From Lethocerus indicus (taxonomy: Eukaryota > Arthropoda > Insecta > Hemiptera > Belostomatidae), in NCBI GenBank assembly GCA_019843655.1, contig JACDQD010000002.1, positions 13,601,154-13,665,153 on the forward strand: a stretch of 64,000 nucleotides of DNA, given 5' to 3'. This document shows positions 11,688 through 24,676 of the stretch, one piece after another. The notes beneath the pieces were generated by a model that worked only from the letters and a program-made list of their open reading frames with translations, ran no database searches and was not told the origin of the DNA. Position 1 is the first letter of the stretch, and every line of letters starts with the position of its first letter. Position numbers and translations under genes: made by a program.

Positions 11688-14600
11688 GGTCGACTCGTGT
11701 AGATGTATAAAATACAGCCGGTGGCCTGGCAAGAATGCCGCTAGCTCCCGCCCTCACACTCTCCAGTTCTCTCCCTCAGTCTCGCAGTCGCCTTCGCATC
11801 CTCTCTAAACGAGTAATGCTACACGACAGCCGGCCGATCCGAATTCCGCCCCCGGCGTCCTAGCTATAATCGTAACTTACCTAAACGATTAGCCGAGATT
11901 GTCGATAACATTCGGCGGAACATAACGCGCTGACCGCCCCGACATATCTGGGTCGGAATGTGCAACACTCAGTGCAATGGCATTTCTGTCTGGTATGGAC
12001 TAACTTTCTGATTTCATTGTATGAACTGTACATTGGGCGAAATTGAATTTCTCGCAAATATAAGTAATTAATTTTCATGGGCTATGAAATAAATTTCAAA
12101 ATTTATTCGGAGGAAAGTAAATTGTAAATTTACAGTAATACAAGCGTAACAATAGTTTAATTAATATGATATCTCTTTGGTGGTCCGGAAGGGTTTGAAT
12201 TACGATTATTCTAGCATCGCTGGTCTCAAGTTCTCTCCCAATGTAGCTTTTATTTTTTTATCCTCGATATGGTGTTTCATATCCCCATCACTTTAAATTA
12301 TCTACACCCATATTATGACAATATTTATAAGACGGAATGATACAGGCACGGGAGGCAATTTAGGGAAGAGGTGGTTTGGACAGGTACATTGTGCGAAGAT
12401 AAAAATAGCTAGCGCCGGCGGGAATTATAAATTTGGGCGGGGTAAAGGACGTTTTTGAGAAACGATTATCAATTCAAAATAATGGCGGGTTCCGAAACAA
12501 GTGCCGGGTAGATGAGAGAGGAGAAGTGTACGGTAAGTGGACAACTTACTTGATAGGAAGGGCCATTGATCACTGTCGGCGAGTCTTCCCTCATATTAGC
12601 CGTTTGCGGCAAATTGTAGGCCGCCTCCGCCGCTAACGGGTCTCTCCGGAGCAGATGGCCGAGGTCTCTCTTTTTCCCTATTTGCTCAACTCCCCCACCC
12701 TCAACCGAAACAAATAATCCCCCGGCCGTCCGTCTTCCCCCTTCTGTAGTCCCATACCTAGAAAACCCATTTAGGCTCGAAAGTATTCCGATCGGGGCCC
12801 GTGCCCCGCTTCCTTATCGTAGATCCGCGGGACGTCGATCTCGTATAGTTTTACATTGGTAGCCTATTGCCCGAAACCGTACGACCCATTTTCACTCCAG
12901 CCCAATATGACCATTTCAGGAGATATTGTTACGAAAAGAAATGAATTTTCTACCCGCGTAACCTTTTTTGTAGAGCTCATATTCGCATTCCTTATTAGAA
13001 CTTTATTCGCCTGTTATTTTTGCTAAACAAAATTTGGGTCCAAGGTTCCAACCGACATATAAGTTATTTAGTTTACTATCCGATCGGTATGAATTTCTAC
13101 GCTTTTAGAAATAACAATCTAATAATCATCCCTAAGGAGTAAACCAGGTGGTTGTTAAGTATAGGAAAGGAAAGGATTTGTGTAATTTTTCCATATTATT
13201 CGACCTCACATTTCCAAGTAGCATGTTTGAAGCGTTCAAACGAATTATAAGTTTAATACATAAGACACCTGGTAGTATATCACATAATATTCCTTGCAGA
13301 ACACAACATATTTTTGCAGAAAACATATTCTGAGGGAAAACCCTGAATATTTTCCTAGCAATTACTTTGTAATTAATATTTCATAAGTTGGATCAACTAC
13401 AGGGATTTATCAGTACACAGTACCCATTCGAACCTTTACCTTTTCGAAAATTTGGCATATTTTTTCTATCTGTATTACCTGGTCCGTAATTTTCGTCCTA
13501 CGGAGTGTCACCCTGCGGTGGTTGTACAGTTAATCGCGGGAGATATTTAGGCCTAGACGTTAGTGGGAAGGGATCCGTGGTATAAAATCCCCGTTGGTGA
13601 ATAGTCAGGTGGTGCCGTCTTAAGGCGGACGTTTCGGTCTCGAATTTTACGAGAGGTGGCGGGCGTTAAGGGCCCCATTTCTGGCCGGCACCGCCGCCAT
13701 TACACCTCCAAATACAGAAAACGCGGCGCCAAATTACCCAATTTTCGGTATGCCATTTCGGACCCGTAGGTATTTCTCTCCGGTTCCGGGTCTCGTCCGG
13801 GTATTATATTTCGCTTCCAGGCCTTTCGGCACCTGGAAACAACCGAGAAATGAAATAGGCCGAATGGAAAATTATAGGGGAATGTTCCGCTCGTTACGTT
13901 CGTCCATGCTTTTAAATATATCCTGCGTTCCTGTTTTGTGAAAATATCTAACTCGTTAAAGGTAGTTAAAGCATGATGTACTGATAAAATGAATTATGTG
14001 TCCATTCAATTTGGATCTTCTTTCTCCAGATTTCCCTTCTCTAAGTCCATCCTCGATACCGATTTCCATCGTCCGACGACACTATGCGTTTCAAAGTTCT
14101 TCTCAGTATTCAGCCGGCGGATTTCTTCCGAGTACTTAATTTCTAAATGTTAGCGGCGCCAGCGCGGAATCTGGGCGCGGAACGGTCAAAACGGGTACGT
14201 CGACCCGAGAGAAACGGGACGACGACGGCATTAAAATAGTTGCGGCGGGGCTACTCCGGACGCGGTAATTGCTGGGGATTCGCTGGGGAAATTAATCCGC
14301 GCGGTCCTTCTCGGAAAGGCGTTTTCCTCGTTGGCAATAAATAAAAAAAGAAGCGCCTCACTGGGGACCCGGCGCGATTGACTTTCACTCCTCTGCATTT
14401 CCCGCACAACAGTCCGTTATTTCCACAGCCAGCGATTCCGATTATTTTTCCTAGCGACACGTGAACAACCGCCGTCGCCGATGGGAAACCTCCGACGGAA
14501 TCCGATTGAAATGTTTCCCAGTCCGATATTTTTCATTTAGCACGACGCGGGGCCAATTATAAGCGATTTACGAGCGACACTTACAATCGGAGTCGTGCGA

Positions 14601-15561
14601 TAAGATTATTGCCTTCTAATGTCGATTGGGCCGAGTCGGATGCTGCCGGTCGGAGCTCTTTCTTCTGGCCTATGAAACAACGGTGCCCATATTGTCATAC
14701 CTGTAAGTATTTTGTTATATCTCCCTAAGAAATATTGCAATTATTTCAAATCCTCCTAGAGGTATCTTTAACATTAACCATCGCCTTGACAACTGGACGC
14801 CTGACGCGCTTATGAGAAATGTGAGAAACCTTATAAATATTTCATACTATGAAAATAGCTCGGAGATTGACGAATCTACAGAGGGCATTTTAATAATCTG
14901 CATCTTAAAGTGGACGGGCACAGGTGTTGGTCGGCTAAGCGGGGCGCCTGTTGCTCAGATTGACGATGCATTCATGAGGACACACCTGTTCTCTTATTAT
15001 ACGGCCGACCTTAATTCGGCAAATGGTCGTCAGGCGGGCGTCGCCCCCTTATCTCAACCGATATCTGGCTACCTCGGAGGACAACCTCTCACCGACCCTT
15101 GTTGAAATGTCCGACACACGTCTCAATCCCTCTGATTAATCGCCCTTCAATGTGGTCCCCAAGAAACATTTCAGAAAGTTTGTCTCCGTGTTCAACTGCC
15201 GTCTCGATTCCTTTCACGATGACGTCTCGATGGACCAAATATTAAATTTTCTTAACTTAGAGAATACGTATAATTACCCAGTTTTTCGTCCCACGATAAC
15301 GCCCGTTTAAAAAAAATAGTGCCTGAAATTTATTTATAATTTATTTTCACTCGTTAATATCTAGTCTGAAAACTTAATGGCAAAGAATATCTGGGGTATG
15401 ATCCAGTATCTATGCCTCAGGAATCTGACAGTTACAAGTCTCATTCGATAAATATAAGATCTATCTATCTTTCACCCTCCCTTATGGCCAGTTATGCCTG
15501 CCCGTCATTCCGCGGGACATCCTCTGCGGACAGTTAAACCTGTCGGAAATCCCACCGATAA

Positions 15562-15579
15562 TTTAATCCCGGGATTAAA
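15562..15579. promoter_or_regulatory. 18-bp perfect palindrome with paired TAATCC sites
   Basis: TTTAATCCCGGGATTAAA holds two inverted TAATCC cores, the preferred site of K50 homeodomains such as Otx, Gsc and Pitx. Binding is inference; the palindrome itself is direct. Confidence 0.55.
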
Positions 15580-16296
15580 CCCCGCAGTAAATCCTCGGCC
15601 GGCACCGACTCTGTATATAATAAGATCCAATTAGGATGGGCTCCTTACCGAGCACGTGTTCTCTCTCCTTCTCCTTCTCGTCGGTAAACCGGCCATCGCC
15701 ATAAGAAACATCAAAGCGTTCAGCCACCAGCCTCTGCTCGAGAATATCTCCTGGCAAAGCGTCCCACCATTTCTACCGTAGAATATTCGCTCTGCCTCGT
15801 TTTTATCTCCACGACCGGCTCTCCTCTCCTGCTTACTCTAAATTAAAATACAAAACATTAACATCTCCATTAACTGTCACCAGACCCGAAATGTACTACA
15901 GGTGTCTGAACCTGTATCTTAAAATTTGGTCCCAAATATAGTATAGACATAATAATTTCACATACAGTAAATATTAGAATACGTACATTTCACCTGGGTA
16001 CATTATAAAGTATACTTAGACATACAGCAGAACTATATCATTTTAATACTGGATATTAATATCTCAACACAATTCTCATCACTGGAAATAAAATACGCTA
16101 ACATGTTGTTGAAAAGGCAAACAGTGCAATATTAACTTGTATAAGTCCAATTTTTCCCCATAATAAGGGAGCCCCTTAACAAGGAGTGTCATGTCGGACA
16201 GTGATATTAGCTCGAGGGGGCTTCCACACAACTACCTGTCCGCATAATTGCTTACAGAAATTTCATCCGCAGAATCGCGCTCCCTGTTTCTTCCAT

Positions 16297-16371
16297 CCCT
16301 CTCTCTCTCTCTCTCTCTTTCATATCTCTCTCTCCCCCCTATCTCTCTCTCGCTTTCTCTCTTCCTCTCGC
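16297..16371. repeat. (CT)n pyrimidine tract
   Basis: Interrupted CT repeats over about 75 bp, nearly all pyrimidine on the plus strand. This is a GAGA-type tract on the minus strand. Confidence 0.9.
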
Positions 16372-19314
16372 TTGATTAAGAATTATTTAATTTGCATCAG
16401 TTGCTGACTTCGCTCCGATGTTAGGCTATGAATATTAATTGCAAAACCAACGTGGAAATGCTGCCTTATACAACGAATGGCAAATTACCAGCGAGTCTCC
16501 TGAATTCAGGTATACAGCTGAGATGCTTTTTTCGATTTCTGTCGAAACTTGTAATTTGTAATCTTTAATTTATATCTTTTTACTGTTACCAACAGTATTA
16601 TTTGGATTTTAATTGGGCTGGGGTTTTTACTAACGTCCATTTATTTTTGTTTATATATTTTCTAATTATCAATTACTTTAGTCAATTGGTCTTGATTATA
16701 ATGAAAAATGTTGAATTGTGTATGAATAATTATTTTTAAAAAGAAAGTAAGTAACGTTCTATGAATAAGATGCGGATACGAAAGTGAAAAGTGAGGCCCT
16801 TATTGTATTTCTACAAGTCAGTGTAGTGGGGTAATATTTAATAAGCATTTTTAACTGTTTTTCCAAGATGTAGTCCTTTTTCTTAATAGGACCGGCTTCT
16901 TTAAAAAAGCCCCATGTCGAATGATCTCATTCGTTGTTCACCGCCGTGTTGTACAGGGGTACCTCTGTTTGGACCGTTGTATTTATTAGGGATGTAAATC
17001 TTGCATTCCTCTCTCGCTTATGTACATTAATTACAGTCAGTTTTAATGTTGTCGAGCTGTAAATAATTCGGGTAAAGCCCCCTCCAATAAATCCGGAGCT
17101 GAGCCACGGGTTGTGCCATTATACCTATAGTGAACAATAATAAGCATACTAATGAGCCTTTGGGAAATTACGACGCGCCAGTATTTCATTGTTCAAGGAC
17201 CTCCGGTGGCTCGGAAATGGGACCGGGGACCGAGCTGCCCACCAATAACCCGGGTTAAAACCTTTAAATTTTTATTACCCTGCCTGTCCCTGGTTTCACG
17301 TGAAATACAGTTTGTCCCGTGAAAAGACGTCTCTTGGAATTGCATTAATCTCGGTAATTATGGATAAGTTTTATGAGATCATTCCCTTTTAATATTTTCT
17401 TTCGTTCGGGCAGAGAAATCGTCCGGAGGAAATTTTTATTGGGTAATTAAAGGGTCGTTTATAAGGGTTGTTGACATGCACGCGGGTTGTAAAATACAAC
17501 CGGGTCAAAAAAATATAGCAATTTGAAAGTGTTTTCACTGAGAATCGAAGGCTCAAAACATTTTCTTATCCGTCATGAAAGATTCATTTTAGTCAATAGT
17601 ATTGTTTTTAGCAGGGCACAGAACTTAGTGTTAAAAAGTACTAGACTGGATTTTGATGATTAACGTTTTAGACTTGGTCAGTTTATCTAGACAAAGCCCG
17701 TTGTAAGTCCCCGGTCGAAACACTTTTTCATTACAGGCCTCACCCGCAACGCCTATTCAGTTTGTACTCGAAATGGACACGTAATGAGTAATATTAAAAC
17801 GGTTACAGACCGCGTTCAGGGCCCCATAAAATTAAGCCGTTGAATTACTTCATTTCAAGGCGAATTACGGCGCGTTCAGTAAACACTTCTTGTCTGGCAC
17901 TTCTTGGTCAATTCAGAACTGAGTCGGAGTTACAGAGTGTTAGGCTTTAGAAATAAGTATAATTTTGAGGTACGAACTAAACAAATAATTCTAAATAAAT
18001 AAGAAAAACAACAAAATAATACTGAGGAATATATAAATGTAAGATAAACAATAAACTTATTGAGCAAACAAAATTTATTGAGCATAAACATGCGCGTAGG
18101 GATTCACCAGTAGCATTAGGTTAGTATGTCTCCCTCATAGTACCAGTGCGATACTAGTGCTGACAATATTCATCATGCCGTGAAAGTGACTCACTGGGAG
18201 AACCAATCCAGGATAGGTCCAAATAAGCGACGTAGAGTGACGAAATAACTTGACCGTTGTGTCTCGAGTTAGCGCTATGTAACTCATGTCGCATGGGTCA
18301 TATCTAAATAGTACCATATACAGACTGCACAAACCTCTGGTTGCATTATATTTTTCAAGTGTTCTTTTGTAATATATTCCATGCACTATATACCATCGAG
18401 ATATGTGCATAAATGAATCATGTACTTTAGTTCGCTTTCGGAATATGACACCGATAGTGTTTCAATCGCAAGCGGTCGTATCTCGCCCCGGAAGAGTGAT
18501 AGGCTGGAATTCGTCCCTGTATTAGATCTCTCTAATACAGTAATGATTGTGGGATGCCATAACCGTCGGGTACGGTGATGCTATATTATATTGTCTAACG
18601 GTGCGGCCGGTCAAATTGGCCTGCCACCGTCTCCTCTTTTCGTGCCAATCGTTTAGCACCGATTCGGCAAATTGGCCTCTCAACTTTGTGCCCGAACCCC
18701 TCTCCTCCCCCCCACCGCCGGTGAGGTTTCGAACTCAAGAGGAGAGAAATAAAATAAACCCACCTACCGTATTTGGAAGTGAAATCAAGAAATTTGGAAG
18801 AATGGTCCTGCTGAAATTGGCGTCCGGTCTTTTCAGTAATTTGATTGCCGTAAATTACGAGCGATACCGGTACATTTTTACATTTATCGACGTCGAAATG
18901 ATGAGGGGAATTCGATTTGGTATCATTTAATTGATGGGACCTATAATCACCTATCCAGTGTGAAAAGTGGCTAGAATAATAAATATATTTTCTAATAAAT
19001 TGTCATAATTAAATAGAACCGATGTAACTAATTCTGTACAGAGCTGACAGCGCTGGTCTAGTCGCTTGCCCATTATTCACGTAAATATGAGAAATACCAC
19101 ATGCATTGTACTATTATGCAAGCTTTAGAATGTAGTTCCTGTATTTGTCAAAGGAACGAGCCTCCCAATAAAGTTTTCGTAATGCCTGTCCTTTAAATGT
19201 GTTTCTTAATGCTCCAAAGCAATAACTTAGTAACATAGTGCTTTCTTTTTTCCTTAACAGTGATTGACTTATTTCATTATATTAAGTAATTAAAACGTTA
19301 TTCAGCTTGAATTT

Positions 19315-19349
19315 CTACTGAGGATAGCGAGAAGCCGAAATCTATCTAG
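19315..19349 (+). repeat. Dispersed repeat relic, copy B
   Basis: The core CTACTGAGGATAGCGAGAAG then CCGAAATCTATCTAG is related to copies A and C. It is flanked by AT-rich sequence with no visible ends. Confidence 0.4.
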
Positions 19350-19567
19350 AGTAGGCGGAATTTCATATGTTGAAATTTCAGATATTTACAGTCAATAGAA
19401 GTAGTAAATTCATTTCAATCGGGTAGTGATTACTAAGTTAGAATTCGTAGTTATTTAGTAGGATGTCATGCGAAAATTCGCTTTTGAATTATTAGATTGA
19501 CTTTTGAAGTGATGTGTTTATTTCGTTATTGTCCCTCGGGTGACGTGAACAAGCGTGGACATCGTTT

Positions 19568-19580
19568 GGGGGGGGGGGGG
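19568..19580 (+). repeat. Poly(G) run of 13
   Basis: Thirteen consecutive G, rare in this AT-rich setting and prone to sequencing length error. Confidence 0.85.
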
Positions 19581-22500
19581 ATTACTGGTGTCTGGTGTTT
19601 CACCGTGGGCAGTTATGATGGATAGGGTCGTGTCCGAGGCCATTTTGAGCGGCAATTGTTTCTTATTTATACCCTTTTATTGGCGCCCGGTTTACTTTCA
19701 TGACCGTGTCCCAGTTCGGCTTTGTGGGAACTAGACGCGCCGGCCGACTTCACGCGCATCCCCGCCGTTACGAAAACCCGGCCCCAGGCTACCGAGGAGA
19801 AGGTCCTGGAAAGCGATGGCGCAAATGACTCTCTCTGTATGTAAATGCCATTCCGCCCCGGTATGTATGAAAATTGTTTTAAACCGGTCTTACCTCTTAA
19901 GATGACTCGTTGAATTATTTGTAAAATTGTAAATGTTCAGAGGAGCAATTCAAAAAATATAAATATCTTATTTGTGGGCTGTCTTATTTAATTTTCAACT
20001 TTAATTTCGTTTAAACAGTAACTAATTGTCCGAACAAGGGAAAAGAGCCCAAATAATACGCATGTAATTTTTTTTACTATCGATAATATAATAATTTTAG
20101 ATAATAAATCGTACGATTGGAACTCACAGTTGGGGAAGTAATACGACAGTTATCTCGCCGTGTGGCTTTCGAAAATTGGATGCAGAGGAGTAGGAAAATT
20201 TCTTTATAAATTAATACAGTCGGCGAAGACGGAAGTTAATCGAGTGCATTATTGAATATTAACGCGTTCCTAGCCGGGCTCAGACTGGTTTAGCGGCTTC
20301 ATTTTAGCTCTGCCGATCGGGCGACTCTCCGGGCGCCCCTCAGAAATATGAGTTCCTGCCCGGGGAAAAAAGTGGAAGACGCGGCTATTTCTTTCTCTTT
20401 TTTTTTATTTATAAAATAACATGGCAGCCCGCGAAATTATAGCTTAATTAACGGTGCCTGAAGAGCGGCTAGCCCCTGAGTCACGCCGCATTAATCGTCT
20501 GAATGAAAACACCCAAGAGCAAACCCGTTTTAGCCCCGGGGCATATTTCAAATTAACTTCAAACCCGGACGATCTGATCGCGGGTAGGAAATTAATTTCG
20601 TTTATAAACAAAGGGCAGGTTGTGTGATACGGATGAAAATATTTAATTTATTTATTCCTGTAGGGCATCTTTCTTATTAAGACAGGTTGCCTTGTATACA
20701 CAACTTCAAATTAGGTCGTACTGACATTACTAAATTTCACTCAACATTCATGCCAGTAAGTGGCAATTAAACAACTGAACGGGAAATAAAAAAATTACTT
20801 CGGTGTCCCTCCAATCTCAACCTTTTACAAATCCCCTCCCAATTCCGATATTTTCGGGCATTAGGCACGAAAGTAATTAATTCGGTAATAATTAACAATT
20901 AATTGTAAATTCAGACTTTAATCAATAAATAATATTTAACAATTTGATAAATTTTTATTTTCAATTTAATCACTTTCTTTAACAGTGTTTACATCAAAAA
21001 AGTAATTTATTAAAACAACATTTTATATCACTAAGCGATAATAGGAAGCGGAATAATATACCTTTGTTGGTTTAAGCAATATAAAAGGGGTTCTACCCAA
21101 GAACCCATTGTTTGGCCTAAGGGTAGTTACGGTTTTTTCTATCCACACCTGCAGGATGTTCGTGAGTAGTGTGGTCTCGGACTACCAACAATGCCGTAAG
21201 AATGGAATTAAGAATCAATTATTTGTACACTTCGATTTTTTCCTCCAGTTCCTATGTTCCCACCCCTTTGGAACTTCCAAGTAAACATTCTTCGCCCAAC
21301 AGTATTTAGGAGACTTAATGATCTCTAAACGTATTGTTGATATACTACAACACTCAGTGTTACTTCTTCTCCATTCGAAATTATAAAACACGTTTAGACA
21401 ATAAAAAGGAAATTTAGTAGAATAACAGCACGAATTGTTTTAGGATGTCCTAAAATGACTCGGCCGAATTTCCGGGCCCGCCAATGACTGAAGTTCAGAG
21501 CACACAACCCTTTATATTGTTTCAGGATTGGGGTCGGCTCCGTCCAAATAATTTTGTAGGTGGAAGTGCGCGCCCTGTACCTGGTACGGCGGCCGATAAG
21601 GAACCCGTTATTTAAAAAACTAGTGCGGTACGGGGCTTCATAGGCGGGCAACACACAGGTGGACGGGCCGTGTTTGTTTTACCTGGGAAGAGACGTCGGC
21701 CGGCCATTTAACGAGGTCACTCCTTCGGTAGCAACCTGTTACCCGCACGGGGACAGGTGTCTTCCCCCCTGAGAAGAATGCGGCATACACTAAACGTATA
21801 GGAAAAACCGAGAGACCTTTAAAACGTTTACGGACGCGATACCCGTCGCTCTTTCCGGCCACCGCTTCCTTCCACCAGCCTTGGGAGACACCTGAAGCCC
21901 CCATTATTATTTGAATTTATAATACGGCCGGTAATTATTTGTTAACTAGGCCACAGTGACCTACTGAAATTATACAGACCATTCAGTAGCGGTGTACATC
22001 ATAAAAACACCGGTGTACTCATTCATTTATGCTATTTAGCTGACTACATGTAGCCAATATTGTGCCATTTTGTACCCAAGTCACATACACTCCCAACATT
22101 TTGAACGATTATTAATTATATTACGCATTAGATTCAGCTAATAACAAGCCGTTGGAAATAGTTTTTTCTTCAACTTTGAAACGGTTTGACGGATTTTGTC
22201 GGGGCAGTATAAATTAATTGAAAAGCCGGCAAGAAATAAAATGTTGGGCTGAATTATACGGTCGAAGACGAGAGGCTCGGGCAGGTCGTCCTCCCATCCG
22301 GCCCATCGCTCAAGGACGCATCCGCAGGCCCGCAATTATCTTTCAGCAAACCTGCGGCATCGAATATCCACATCCGTTCGGGAAACGTCAATGGGAACTG
22401 ACAAAAACCCATTTGCGACACACCCCCGCTTCCCTGCGGAAAGTTTTCCCAAGTTTCCGTCCTACCGTTTCGGGAAAATCCCAGGAATGTTATATTACAG

Positions 22501-23651
22501 CGTACAAAAGTGTATTGCGGATATTACTTCTGAGAACCCCAATGCAGGATACCGAACTACTCGACAACTAAAATAAATTAAATTACTTAATATGAATTCA
22601 AGCAACGTCCCACAAATAGTGGGGTGTAACGTGACATTAGTATTTCTTCGAGCTGTTTTCGTGGAGGCAAATTTTATTATTGATTAGAAATATAGGAATT
22701 ACTTCTTATAGTAATTCATGAAATAGTCATTAATATACACTATTAAGGAGTGGAATCATTTTTGTAAACTTTTGATAATTGGTAGCAAACGTTCGTGTTG
22801 TTGTACCCGGTGGATCACTCTTAGATACAGTCGGAATTAGTTTCAGTTCGACGTTTAATTCGGCCCACGAAAGGTTTACCCTCGCCGAGTCGGTAAAGTA
22901 TTCGACAATTTTGTATTTGAATTACAAATGGGGGCCGGTACCGGTAATGGGCGGTGTACCGCAGGTGGAAGGCCCTGTCAGTCAACGGCAAATAAATACA
23001 CTCGGGTTGCGAAAGGGCCCCGCTCCGCCGCTATGCGCCAATGTTTGTTTTATAAATTGAGTTATTTTCAATTTGGACGGCTTATAAATACTATAATTGG
23101 TTTGTTGTTGCCCCCTCGGCAGAACAGCGGGGGACCGCGGGAAGGAGGATCTCCTCTTTTAATTGCTTGAAAATTAAAACTTAGGGCTACGCACGAATTA
23201 CCCTCCAAATGAAAATTCCGAAGTAGGGGGAGGGAACAGAAAATATTTCAAGCTCGGGCCGACGGCCGTATGGGAAAAACAATTTTACGGCAAGATTGGG
23301 GCTCTATTAACTGAACGTTGCCGACTGAAATTAAATGTCAATTCCCGTCTTCCACGGGAAAAAATATTATTTTCGAAGTATTGGAAGACTTCTGCGAAAC
23401 TACCTCCAATCGATAAATTCAAGGTCTGCTTGATTGTTTCGAAACATGCATATTGAACTTCTAAAGGAAAGTGCCGAAATTGATTCTATATTTCTTTTGT
23501 TTCGCGAGAATAGAATTTTTACTATCTTGACCGCCTACAGGATATTAAGGAACGTCAATGCTCATTTTTTTCCATTAGGATCTATATTTTTTAATTCTAA
23601 CTGTAAAATTGTATGATTACCATCAGTGCCAATCATTATTGCAGCACTAAT

Positions 23652-23686
23652 CTGCTGAAGATAGAGAGAAACCGAAACCGGTCTAG
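23652..23686 (+). repeat. Dispersed repeat relic, copy C
   Basis: The core CTGCTGAAGATAGAGAGAAA then CCGAAACCGGTCTAG is the best preserved of the three. The similarity may continue to about 23830 (the 'AGTAAATTTACTT' area, compare 19400), but this is weak. Confidence 0.42.
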
Positions 23687-24517
23687 CATATCATCAAATC
23701 GGAGAGCGTAGATAGGGTCTTAATAGAAAGTAACACCGACATTATATAGTTAGAGAGGCAGACTTGCCTAAACCCAGATTGCCGACAGGAATTAATTATT
23801 ATCTGAGAATAGTAAATTTACTTTTACGCCATGCTGTGTAAGTTCTCTCAGCCGCAGGTCAGGTAAGATAAACCCACGGGGGTGAAAATAAACGAAGGAA
23901 CATCAGAGGCTACCGTCGCCGAAAAAGTTGAAATAACAAGTGGACAGTATAAAGTCAAATAGGAGGTCGGCCGATTAATCGTAATGAGATATCGGGGATA
24001 AGTCCGCGGTCTCAGCTTCCAGGCGAGTTTACTACCGGTATGGGAGCGATTAGGGAGGCGGTCGGTGAAAGGAAACGAGAGGGTCTCACGCGATTCCCCC
24101 CTAGCCCCTTCCTCCACCAACGGATTTATCATTGGAAGGGATGAACTTTTTTCTCGAAAATCTATAATTTTTACCTCGAAACCCAAGCTCCTTGTTGCCA
24201 GTTTCTTCGCGGAGAAAGTACCGCTTTTTGGCTCAAATCATACGCCACTCGAGCACCTTCATGTTGTTTAGCGTCTCAAACTTTTCTTCTTTCTTCCGAC
24301 GATTTTCTCAAATCGTAGGCTTTACCGTCGTATTTTCCGTCTCCGAAGACGATCTGCAGTCTTCCCACTGTGTTATTTAATATGGCCCCTTTCAAGGATG
24401 CAAGACCGCATCCCGATTCCATTCAGATTATATATGAGTGATTCAAATGACAACCGCCCGCGGATGATTTGCTACAGCAGAGCCCAGCAGAGAGTTATAA
24501 AAACCACCAGTTCGTCT

Positions 24518-24676
24518 TGGTCCCCGTATCTTTGTTCCAGTAAATCTGCTTCACTTGAGCTTCAGGCGGCCGTTAGAAATTTCTTCGTTCAACATCGCCA
24601 GCAGTTTTATGAGGAAAGAATCTACAGCTTAGTGTCACAGTGGGAAGCATGCCTAGACGCTGGCATACTTTTCTTT
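24518..24676 (+). pseudogene. Relic of a mariner-type transposase C-terminus
   Basis: One frame reads LQAAVRNFFVQHRQQFYEER and then IYSLVSQWEACLDAG. The pattern 'AV..FF...FY..GI..LV..RW..C.D..G.YF' is the C-terminal signature of mariner/Tc1-like DDE transposases. The upstream part (WSPYLCSSKS) seems out of frame, and no DD34D catalytic region or terminal inverted repeats were seen. The usual ending 'GDYF' is decayed. It is a short, old fragment without function. The call rests on motif memory, not a database search. Confidence 0.55.

Larger units (their letters stand above)
9570..16290. other. No gene recognised
   Basis: Alternating AT-rich DNA and GC-balanced patches (10,430-10,680; 10,980-11,270; 12,590-12,900; 13,600-13,900; 14,150-14,680; 15,540-15,830). 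The patches carry CACCTG, TAAT and GGCCGG words and may be regulatory. No coding exon was supported. Confidence 0.5.
16375..24515. other. No gene recognised
   Basis: Mostly AT-rich. GC-balanced patches lie at about 17,200-17,300, 18,590-18,740, 19,700-19,860, 20,260-20,540, 21,540-21,900 and 22,250-22,480. Repeat relics B and C lie here. No coding exon was supported. Confidence 0.5.

Noticed and set aside
18057..18085. Short direct repeat TTATTGAGCA
   Set aside because: Two copies 19 bp apart in AT-rich DNA, consistent with chance or slippage, with no element between them.
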